Assembly (NCBI GenBank): GCA_002633005.1
Contig: NMRA01000011.1
Span: 1,314,555-1,378,554, forward strand
DNA length: 64,000 nucleotides
Reading direction: 5' to 3'
From: Phoronis australis
Taxonomy: Eukaryota > Phoronida > Phoronidae
The notes beneath the pieces were generated by a model. The model was not told the origin of the DNA. It saw only the letters and a list, made by a program, of their open reading frames with translations, and searched no databases. The translations under genes and the position numbers were made by a program. Positions 23,703-35,000 of the stretch are shown one piece after another. Positions within the stretch are counted from its first letter, which is position 1. Each line of letters opens with the position of its first letter.

Positions 23703-23829
23703 AAAGGTGAAGAAATCATGTCCTTGGTCCTGCATTTTCTTTTTCATTTCCGTTATGCGTCTCGCGGCTCTCTCAAGCGAACGTTCCTCCGAAAAACAAG
23801 GAATTCCTCCATTACTACGACCCTGGTAT
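23703..23829 (-). CDS. exon of unidentified gene, coiled-coil-like
   Basis: The minus strand has acceptor TTATCAACAG and donor GTAAGT. The 127 nt have phase 2 in and phase 0 out. It encodes YQGRSNGGIPCFSEERSLER, then AARRITEMKKKMQDQGHDFF ending TF. The charged heptad-like stretch suggests a short helix or coiled coil. It joins in phase to the exon at 23163-23339. No upstream exon with a matching phase-2 donor was found before the AGBL2/3-like gene ends at 24982. The 5' end is therefore missing from my model and the product is unknown. Confidence 0.6.
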
Positions 23830-24289
23830 CTGTTGATAAACACTCGGTGATCTTTGAAAATTGGAGTTTTGTGACCTTGGGTTACCTACAACATAGATTT
23901 GTGTATTAGACAGTGCTTGAAATCGGAAAAACTCGAATCTTTCCGACTCGAGGTTCCATTCTGGACGAGTTTGGATAAATGCTGGCAGGCGCTGTTCGCT
24001 AACTTAGAGACAGGCACTAAAACATTGATGTTCTGTTCTGTTCTTAGCGAACAATAGATGCCGCTGCGTGCGAAAGTGTTTTCGCCCCTTTTACGTGACT
24101 TAAACTTTTTTTACCAAAATCTGACGCACACTTGCGTGCGGTCGAGGAGCCTTCGCTCTATTTACAAGAATCGTTAAAAATTTTTGACGTGATCGTAGAA
24201 TCGATTATAGAATCTTGGAGTCGACTTCGATTCGAAGCATTTCTTTAGTGACGTCGGCCAGGGCTGTCGAATCGTCGCAACAAAACCTG

Positions 24290-24440
24290 GCGTGCGTTGA
24301 GTAACGCTAAGACCTACGCAAGAACATAGCTTAAATCTGGCCAAAGTCACGTGTTCTCATTTAAAATGCAAGGCAATATATCGTGTAATCTCGCAAAGCC
24401 TTGCTTTTAACGAGGTCCTAGCGTTACTGAACAGGAAGCG
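24290..24440. repeat. MITE-like repeat Y, copy 1
   Basis: Ends are inverted: AGTAACGCTAAGACCT on the left and AGGTCCTAGCGTTACT on the right. About 135 bp are closely similar to 27957-28093, including CACGTGTTCTCATT and GGCAATAT. The flanks GCGTGCGTT and GAACrGGArGCGG are shared as well, so the true ends lie slightly outside the inverted core. Confidence 0.75.
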
Positions 24441-24806
24441 GAACGTAGAACAACAGCGTTCCCCCTGAAAAATCACTTCCTGCGCATTACACTCAGCTCT
24501 CCTGATTAGTAGAGAATTGTTAAGTGATTATGAGCATACGTTTTATAGTTATCGTTGTGAATTTACGAAGTTACTGGCAGTGTTTGCGACTAAACTGCCC
24601 ACTTTATAGTTTTGCAGTTAAGTACAATTGTGCGGCCTATTCACAATGTTCTAACACTGTATCACCTGCTTCAGTAGTTGTATCTGTAACATGAATGATA
24701 TAAACAAAAGAAACCTTTCCTTTGACCTAACGACAACACCAGGCCTACTCAGTACACTAACTAATGGAAGGAAAATATCTACTGTAGGGTGAGAATGGGC
24801 AAGGGA

Positions 24807-24812
24807 TTTATT
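24807..24812 (-). promoter_or_regulatory. poly(A) signal of the AGBL2/3-like gene
   Basis: AATAAA on the minus strand (TTTATT on plus), about 170 nt beyond the stop codon at 24982-24984. Confidence 0.5.
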
Positions 24813-24981
24813 AACTCGACGATGAGATATAAGTGCGCCAAGGCAAGTGACAACAGAAAATCTAGTTTCTAGTCTCTATCTTGGCCACAAGGATATTCCA
24901 TGCTCGTTTTACCTTTCAGCTCACGATAGGATATGCATTAAAAATAACAAAATTGTCTGAGTTGTAAATGTTCTTGTTTCC

Positions 24982-25560
24982 TCAAAGCGGATTAGTCCAA
25001 GTTCTTGTGAAATTGGCACAACTCTGTGATTTTCTGAAGACACCCGTTGTTTTGGTCAATAGTTGTCCTTTCCCCATCTCCGAGTTTTCTTGGGTCTTTG
25101 GACGTTCAGGAGTCTGCGTCACGCATCGTGAACCACTATTCAGACGAGGTAGTAAAAATTGTTGTCGCTGAGGTGATCCTTTATTTAAAGTCTCTTTCCC
25201 ATTGGGAAATCGTACACTGGTCTCACCGATATTAAACTCTAGATTCACGGGCTTGGCGGAGATTACTGAAACGCTTTCGTCAGCGGCAAAGCTACGTTCT
25301 GCATTTGAAGCGCAAGCAAGCACCGGAACTGACTGATGTCGACGAAGGATTTTAGTGGACTTGACGTCACTAACACGGTATTCGATCTTCGGATAGTTCG
25401 CATTGATTAGAAACCAAGAGGGAACACTTTTACTTGCTGGTTTTCTGTCCGGAAATATGTTGAACGTTTTTGAAGTAAGGGTGCTTGATTTTCCATGTAT
25501 TGGACTAGATGCGGTCTCTCTTTGATCACTCAGTCGCTCAAGTCTTTCGCAACAGTTTAG
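24982..25560 (-). CDS. AGBL2/3-like exon 15 (last)
   Basis: The acceptor GTTGGCTTTAG joins in phase 0 to exon 14; the exon ends at TGA. It encodes residues 1062-1253, a Ser/Thr/Arg/Pro-rich, probably disordered tail with no motif I recognise. Its 193-codon open length and exact phase fit support it. An alternative acceptor (CGCATCTAG, at about 25511) would break the frame. Confidence 0.78.
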   Translation of the reverse strand, partial: LNCCERLERLSDQRETASSPIHGKSSTLTSKTFNIFPDRKPASKSVPSWFLINANYPKIEYRVSDVKSTKILRRHQSVPVLACASNAERSFAADESVSVISAKPVNLEFNIGETSVRFPNGKETLNKGSPQRQQFLLPRLNSGSRCVTQTPERPKTQENSEMGKGQLLTKTTGVFRKSQSCANFTRTWTNPL

Positions 25561-28500
25561 CTAAAGCCAACAGATGCGAGAAACAGAAAGGTGAAAGCGA
25601 TAAGGCAGAAAAGCGACAACATATAAATGTAAAAAAAAATTTCCAGGATTTATTATCAAATACGGCGATACAGGAATATAACTGCAACTTTTGAGCATGA
25701 AAATATAAATAGATTACAATTACTTTTATACGAAACGACAAATTGGCCGCGCTCAACTAAGCAAGGCCAACCGGTCAGAGGTTTGATGGTTTATTGGCGA
25801 CAACCTGAGTAAGTAATGGACCAATCATATGTCGGCCATCTAACAAGGTTTACCAGCGAACTTTCTTTGTTTCAAATGAAGGATTGATCAACATTAACTT
25901 CAATGTAAACAACAGGTTTATCAGATTTGTATCGTGTACCAAGCTGCCCGTCCGTGAAGCAATCTCTTACCTGTTTCCTCGCGTGATTGTTTGATATGTC
26001 GGTACTTTTTAAAGCTGGCAAACTCTGAAAGAAGACCACAATGCAGCGCGACACATAGCGATTACACACATAGCATTTCACAAATTCACTTTGCTGGCGA
26101 CAGCAGCATTAGCGTTCATTCAAATACAATTGCCACAGGCGTCTGAATAAATCAAAAGCAACAATTTTAAGGTTATGCGGGACCTTATGGACTTGCCTAT
26201 GTATTTAGACAAATGTCTACAAAAATATAGGTTTTAACTCAGTAAAAGTGTATATTTCATGAAAGTCTGTAGAATTTTGATTTGTGATTTTAAACCAGTC
26301 AACTCTTAATTGGTTCTCGAGACCATATTGTTTTAGGAAAATTTAGCAAAAAAGAAAAGAGTATGTCCATAGTAAAACAACTGTATCAATAACATAACCC
26401 AATTTAATTTGGTTTAAATGTTCAAGATAAAATCTCAAAGACGCTGTTACATTTTTCTAAATTATTATTTCCTTTTCGTTTTATGTAACCCGCGATTTTT
26501 TTATAAAAGTTATGAAAGTCCGTCCTAAACCCCCCCATGCAAAAGTAAAATATTATAAAAACAACTACTAACAACGGTTTGGAAAACAGTACGTAAAGAA
26601 TGGTATACGACAGTTTCATACCAATCCGATCAGCTATGTCTGAAATATCAGTGGAGTTCCGAATGTGGCCAAATTTGGACATTTTTCCACGGTCCCACAT
26701 AACCTTAAACACATGTACATCTATATGCAACTTTCTCTAATGGACACACTCATCACGCGCAAACAACGCCCGTTGAAGGCGAAATGACCTACTCTGGCAG
26801 AGCTGTTTGAAAACAGTGGTTTTGGCTCATTGGACTTTTTGTCCTGTGTGGACCGCACGCGACTGCCTTCTTTCTTGGTCTTCTTTTTCTTCTTTTTGCG
26901 TTTCACATCCTCCACAATGGGCATTTCCGGTTCCGATTCGCTATCACTGTCACTGGAACTGTTCAAAGAGTTACACACATATTAGGACTGAACAGTAATC
27001 AACAACAGGCTTATGTCGTGCATTCGATTTGATCTAACAAAGAACGAAACCAGAAGTCACGATACTACTGATCTACATGTTCTGTGCCACTTCACTTTTA
27101 TTCAGTCAATTAACATAACGCTAAATCGTGGTGATCGACCGTCCGGAGTTGGTATATGGTGCAACTCCGGACAGTCTGGGGCCACAGAAAACCACAGTTC
27201 AACTGTGAGTCTACACCAATGTGATAAATGAGAGTAGTTCCACTTGCTGCGACAGCTGCAGGTATGCTTATCTCTTTTATGACACACAATATGTGACTGG
27301 GAAAAGCGTTTTCAAAATGATGTGGATAAATCAGTGGAGTCTGAGACCCCTGATGTCCCTGTCAAGTCCTCACGACAATTCTACGTAATGAGTTAGCAGT
27401 GCATTATCACCTGCTATGCCATTTATGGCAGATAGATTTCCATAAAGTAGTTAAAATCTAAGAAGTGTGTGAAATATCAACTCACTCTGAGCCTTCTGAA
27501 AATGCTTGTCCAATGTTGAGTTGACTTAATAACTCCATGCACCCTTCGATAGTTTCGTTGTTCACATTGTCAAGTAATTTCTCCAAACTGTCAACGTCCG
27601 ACTTTCCAGAGCTTCCTGCCGAGTTCTGACGAGACTGGTCGCTGTCCATTTCACTCAAAACGAGGTCTTGAGATACATGGGATTTTATAGCTTTTGTTTG
27701 TGGTACAGTAGGATATACCTGGTCATCTGAGATTCGACCACTGTCAAGCGAGGTAGAGTCTTCTTTTGTATCACCTGCACGAAAAACTACAAATAGTTCA
27801 TTCATAAATTTACAAGAATATCAACGTAAAACCTAGAATAGACAACGGACGTCATCAAATGTTACAACTGTGGAGTCATCTAAATACATTTACTTCGTAA
27901 ACCAAAATTAGCGTCAGCTCATATGGAACTCCAAACTTTCACGTTAAGTACATGCGGGCGTGCGTTCAGTGACAATAGGACCTACGCTAGCCAAAGCCAC
28001 GTGTTCTCATTCAAAATACACGGCAATATCTCATGTAATCCCGCGAAGTCTTGCTTTTTTGCAAGGTCCTAATTTTACTGAACGGGAGGCGGGTCTCTTC
28101 TCTATGTTTGGTCTCAAGAACGCAGAGGCTGCTCACTAAGAAGTGCAAGAATGTCTCATCGAAATTTCGTGAGTCTGCTCATATGCAGTTTGGAAAATAG
28201 ACAATTTACTAGCAAAAGAAGCAGAAGAAATTGTCAAAAACTGAAGTGGTCGCTCAGGAATGCTTTTGATGTCCCATATTACAAGATACATGTAAGTTCA
28301 TGCTTAGTTTCGTCTGTTTACACGTCAACGTTCATCAACAAAGAGACATTTTGGATAAATTGCTTATTGATAGCAGCATTTAAATCAAAAATGACTAAAA
28401 GTTGTTAGTTGCGAAATCAAGAGACATGTGTGAACCACGTTCTCTCTCGGAGACGACAGAAGTCTCTCCAAATATCGCCTAATCACGCGCTTTTTACGTT

Positions 28501-31500
28501 TTTTGGTAAAGGTAATGCCTACACGTGAAGTGTTACGTCAAAGGCATGAATGTGTCTAATTAAGCTAACAAAGAAAAGTCTGACTGATTAGCTTTCACGT
28601 TCCTATGTTTACATTCTGGTCTATTTACAAAAAAATTCTCATGTCTGCAGATCGCTCACCCTAGATAGCTACACTACCACTCAATTTATATTGTCGCAAT
28701 ACATAGAGATTGATAGCCGATATTGCTTAGCAGAAGAATGGACGTTCTTGTTTACCACTCAATATGGTTGATAATGTTTACCAGTAGTATGAGATTTCTT
28801 CTCCTCATTTCCATTTTCGACGACACCCTTAGACGCCCTGTCCGACAGAATCTGTTGTGTGATTTCTTTTGTCAAGTCCAAGATGACCTCAGACTCTTTT
28901 TCTTTGTTTTGCCTGGTTATGCTATACTCGTGGATGACCTCGGCCAGACTTCTTCCCATCTCTTCCAAGTCCATAGTGGTAAAATGACGAGCCGCTTCGC
29001 TACAAAGACAAGCAAGCGATTAGATGACTGGAATTCTCAATGAAAACATCTTTTCAACCACCGGGTTGGGTTGGCAAGAAATATTCGTAGCTTATAATAC
29101 GGGAATGGCTGCGCGAAACTGGTGTCGACTGTTGGGGGGCGGTGGTGTTGACGGGAGGAGGGGCGAGGCGGAAGTGGTGGCGATGCTAGGGAGATTAGAA
29201 ACTGGCCGGTGGCCACTGGGAAGTAGCGGAGCAAATGTGAAACTGGTGCTGACCGAGGCTATCGCCAAACGCCCCCTAACGAAACTCTTCACGCTTACTC
29301 ACCCATACTAATGGCACAAACTACTTAAAAAACTGTACAACTCTAAACATTGTACGTAAGACGGTATAACCGGTAACTCACTTGCATATGGTCGTCCCTG
29401 AGAAAGTAGCTTCCAAAGTAAAACTTTGTGCAATGTTGAACTGACGCCACATAACGACGCGACCAGTCGACTCTTTGCACCTTTTGATGTGGAATCGACA
29501 ACTATTGAAGGAAAACTTTTCTGGAGCCTGTGAAAGAAAAAAACACATGTCCAAGTGAAGGTAACTGAGAGGCAAATAAACCAACCATGCAAGGCCAAGA
29601 AGGTCTCGAGAGCAGTAGCATTGAACAACACTATAGATTCTGATTGGCGTATCACTCTTAAACCAAGTTTAACGCGCAGTCCTCACAGGACCCAGTAACA
29701 GCACCAAGGACCCAGTAACAGGGCCGACTCACTTCCAGAAACAATCCTCTAGCCACGTGGCTATCATTACAGTAGGTAACGCCGCCTCGGCCTTTGCAAC
29801 CAACCATGTAATAACTTCCCCTTAAAGAGAACGCCGACTCCATAATTACTGATCAATGTATCTCAACACCAACATCACAATTAGAACGATAACAATGTAC
29901 TGAAAATTTGCAAGACTTATTTCTCGAAAAGTGTCGGTACCCCGCAACAGCTAAAGTTACTGGTAAAAGTTGTCTGACTGACACAATGTCACATAGTATC
30001 AAAACACAGTTCTCGAAACACTGGGAGTTAAATTTGTATCTGCATTTCGCCCTGTTCAGCCAATAAAAAATGAAATCAACTTAATCTCTTCCTCACGTAA
30101 GGTCGCTCTCAAAATATTCGTTACAGTGCTAGGCTTCCCGCGCAATTTCGAATTCGCAATTTTAGGATTGGCCATGTACAATAAACTGTGAAGCGTTTTC
30201 TGGAGTCGCTGATTGTTTTGATGTTTTGTGTGGTAACGGAAATAGAATTCTATTACCGTAAGGAACAAAATGAGAACGATTTTATGAGCTTAAAAGATCT
30301 AATTCCGTCGATCTTTTTAAGCACATAAACATGGCGAAATACAACTTGAAATATCCGAAATCATTGATAAACTAATGTTTAAACTTATCATAAGGTGAAC
30401 TAAAATTACACTATATTGTTATTTTCTGTTTTCTGATGTTGGTTTTGATTTCGTGAAAGAGAATTATAAAAGTACAAGCATGGCGGGACGTTCTTACCCT
30501 TAAAGACATGAGGTAAGGAATGATGCGATCAGCCAGGAATTCTTTGACATTTTTGCCACTTAAACTATCGGGCGAACTACAGCCGTACATAAACACATTC
30601 TGTTTACGGCTATGGCCATGCATATCACAGTAGAAAATAATCTGGAAGAGAAATTGGCATAAGTTTATTGACATATGACACCGCATTTTACACGATATTG
30701 TAAACATGAAATTAAATTTATCTGTATCACTCTCATTCAAAACAAAATTTCAGTCGAAAATATGACATATTAAGCAGCGTTGTTCCATATCTTGATTCAT
30801 TTGCAGCAAAGGACGGTATCTCTACAGTCCTTTGCCAACAAAACGGAATGTGAAAATATCCCATCAACAAACACATATTAAACGGAAGCGGTGCGTTTTC
30901 AATGGGTGTAGGCCAACAGCAGAGAATTAAAATCTTTTTGTTCAAAAGTACCGTAACTGTAACAGGACAGGAATTATTTTTTTTTTCAAGATGTTCTCTT
31001 CTCGTTACAATAGAAAGTGTATCGACGAAGTATGTAAGCCTATCAATAGGAAAAATAATGTCTACCAGAAAATAGTACGGAGGATTCACGATAGATGAGC
31101 AGAAAAATCATGCGAGTTGCTCTCTCGACAATTGTACCAAGCTAGCTGTTGGGTCAAGCACTGATGCTACTGTGCAATGCAAGTGCTTGATAACCCGAAG
31201 ACCACCGAGTTAAGGTGGCCAAATCTGTGAGTTAGTCAGTAAACAATATAAATGCCGCTGAACCGTTGGATAATGGAAGCGACTCCTTAAACGCAAGTTG
31301 ATACCTCGTGGTTTTCCGCTAACTTTTCCATAAAGTCTTTCGTACACCAGACACTGGGGAAACTCTCTTTCTTCGGATGGCGGTAGTTCCGATTCAAATC
31401 TCTACATTGTAGAGAGCACCGATAGTTCCCGACAATCACACCGTCGGGATTTAACATGGGCACGACTTTGAAAATAAAATTGTCCCTGAGTTCTTTGGCC

Positions 31501-31907
31501 ACCTCATTATCGCTGACGAGGAAGTCGACAAATCCTTTCATCATCCAGCTGGCGTTAGACTCCCCAGGGTGAACGCGACCAGTCACGATTATGACTTTCT
31601 TTTCCACATCCGGATTTTCTGTCAAAATTGACGTTCATATAATAAAACAAGTTTGTGGTAACTAATATCACATCTAACAAAGGAAAACATGAGAAATAAA
31701 TTGTACTTGAATTCCTTATTTCCGTAAATACTTTCTTGCGTGCAACGAAGGTCTTAAAACCAAATGCAACATCTGTCCAGATTATTGATATTATTATTAT
31801 TGTCATCATGATCATGATCATCATCGTCATCATCATCGTCGTTGTCGTCGTCATCACCATCATCATCACCATCATCATCATCATCATCATCATCATCGTC
31901 GTCGTCG

Positions 31908-31938
<31 letters not shown>

Positions 31939-32004
31939 TACCGTCATTATTTATCATTATCATCATTATTATTGTTATTATTATCACTATTATTATCATT
32001 GTTG

Positions 32005-32035
<31 letters not shown>

Positions 32036-35000
32036 GATTTCATAATCAGCTGCACGTACAACGAACTGTTTACGTCTACGAGGAGTGTAGATAAATAGAA
32101 CCTTCTACTATATCGTTGCATGTAAGAACAAGAAGCTTTGATACATTATCATGTCACCGACATGGTTGATGTAAGCATTTGATGCAACGTCTAGATCAAC
32201 ATTTATGTAATACTCCGAGTCAAACTCTGTAGTTTATTTCTGTCGAACGAACTTACCGAAATTTGTAATGGTCAATAGGAAGCAGCTATTTCCGACTTTG
32301 GTTTCGCACATGACCTCTCGTACAATGTACTTCCGGCGGTCACTATTGGCAAGTATGGCATCTAAGTCGTCCCGGAGATCAGTGAAAGTATACGGGTAAC
32401 AATGAGCAAAATAGCACGTGTCATCGGCGTACTGGAACTCCTAAAAATTAAAAAGTCATTCTACAATAAATTATTAAAAAGAGGCGGCGGGGAGAAACGG
32501 TGTAGCTGTGTCACTTAATGAACCTGTTAAAATCTTAAAACCAACTGAGTGTACACTTTTATGTTTCTAAAGCAGCGGCTTGTCAATAAGTTCTCAGCCG
32601 TTAACGGTCCTTCAAATAAGACATGCTTTTGAATGTAATTGAAACATGAGCAGAGAACAAGTCTAATAAATCACGCTAACAAAATGCCTACCACTTGAAA
32701 TTCGAGTTCATAGTACGTCATCTCCCTCAACAACAGAGGGCAGGTCAGGTGTTGTGTATTGCGAGCGTAACTGATGTGGTGACCCTTTCGTACCCAGCCT
32801 ATTCCGCGTCTGGTTGCATCCTTCTCGGAGTATACTAACGGTTGCATACCTAAAACATTTACATACAATAAAACACAGAACTTGCCGAGATGTTCGATTG
32901 CATGGAGACACAACCTATTAGTGGGAATAATTCTTGTAAAATATTGTTGCGAAATTTCTGGGATTCTTAGAAACATTGGAACGCACGTTGTACTCGTGTC
33001 GGTGCGTATACTGCACAAAGGCGTCATTTATTATATTTATTTATTATAGTGTCTTAAGGGTGCCAGTAAATACAATATCAAAGACAGAATATTCACCACA
33101 CCCCCCAGCCTCACTGGGCTTACTCAGTCACCTAATAATAATTAAATCATTACATAACATATTGCACAAGCTCAAATATGACCACTTCAGACTAGTTAAT
33201 AAACAAAACAATTACTTCTAAACTGCAAAGCGTCTTCAATGAATTTCGCTAGACCTTTCAAGTTATTTTGAAATATTTGAGGTAGGGCAGGATCTCGTAT
33301 ACAGTATGGTCGAATGTGAGTATATTTTTCACAATGAAATGAACTTCATCTTCAATTTCGTTTTTACAAACACGACAAATTCGCTCATTCACAGGAATTC
33401 CGAAGTCATAATGATAACTGTCGCCAGAAGCAAACTAACAAACAATTTTTATTTCCTTACTTATTGAAATTCAAACACTTAAAGCAAGTCAGTGTTTTGG
33501 AAATGAAGGGATTTTGCAACAGAATTTTCATGTTTCTCAGTCTCTGTGATTTCAATTATAGATAAGAAACATGAAAATTCTGTCCTCGTTGAATCAACTT
33601 GTAGCGCCACCTATGAACACTACTGCTTAGTGGTGCATGTTATGAGGTAAAACCCTGCGTTTTGGTTCTTTATACGGCCGGTAAGCATTCTTTGAACGGG
33701 ATGATTCACCACCGCTAACTGGAAAAATGTGAGTGTGGAATTTGGGATTTTGGCTTGGCCTAATATTAAACGCTGCGTGGGACATCACTATTTGCAGCTC
33801 AATTTTTTTCGAGAGGTGTATAAGACTAGCTATAAGCTCATAGCTTTTCAAAGCTATAAGATATGATATCAGATAAAATATCAACCAATTGCGTTTATCA
33901 ACTAAATGTCCCCACAATAACGAAGATAACGCCTGCCAGGGCAACCTCAACAGATGAGGATTAACATACCATGGTTGTATAAGCTGTCTTTTTTCAATAA
34001 GTTGACGATGCGGAACTTATAGATAATTCCGGGTTGTGTGTTCTGCACCCGGAAGTAGTACCACTGGGTATGTCGCTTGGTGTAAAGGTCGGTTTGCAAT
34101 ACCAGTTCATATTCATACTGACCACTAAAAAGAAACAAACACACATAAAACATTAATATTATTTTTATAGAACACCACCACTGCAAAGAGAGTTCTATGA
34201 AGAGCGTTCTTTTTAGATTGCGAAGTATAAAGTAAAACAAAATACGAGAATGATATACCGTCTCTTGTACTCGAGAATACAAATTCATTCACAGCAGGAA
34301 AGACCACGGGTGTTGCTCTTTAAAAGAAAGCACATTATTTCCTTATTGGGAACGAGCACAAGGATCAATGCGTTGTGCTCTCGTGGGACATTAATGTACG
34401 TGTATTAATTACCAATATCTGCACCAGCAGGTACTATTCATCTCCATGACTACAAGAGCGGTTTTTCAATGCAGTGACGCTTCATTTTACAGTATGTTCA
34501 AAACATTCAACACTTTCTTTTACCTCTCAAGAAAACATGTGCTATGCTTTTCGTGGTGCCCAATAATCCGACGGTATCTATAAAATCCCTTCGATTGCAA
34601 AAACAACTTTTGACTTAGAGCACTTACCATTGTGAAACTGGTCTCTATTTTTTTCCTTAGCCATGCAAATCAGAGGTAATGACAAGACTTCGAAAGTACT
34701 GATATTTCGCTATTGCTTGAGACCAGGCTTGTCACGGTGCGTCATTAGTTTATGCGCCAAGCAAGGTCTCATGAATAACGAACTGCCAGTTCTATTTAAA
34801 CCCAGAAATCACTTCTCATATCGGGTGAAAATACGAGATGACACCAATTTTAGTGGTCTAAATCAAAAGTTCGTTTCTTGGAAGGAACGCTGGTTTACTA
34901 GTAGCACTTTAAAACATATTTTCAAACGGTCACAAATCTACATGATGAAATCTTATCGATGAAATGGATCAAACGGAGCAACTCTGACGACAAGATGCAC

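Noticed and set aside
23829-24982. Joining the unidentified 23-kb exons to the end of the AGBL2/3-like gene
   Set aside because: Exon 15 ends in a stop codon and contains no credible phase-2 donor that could reach the exon at 23829.
31555-32098. Long open frames rich in Met, Ile, Ser or Asp on both strands
   Set aside because: They are translations of the ATC/ATT microsatellite in intron 8.
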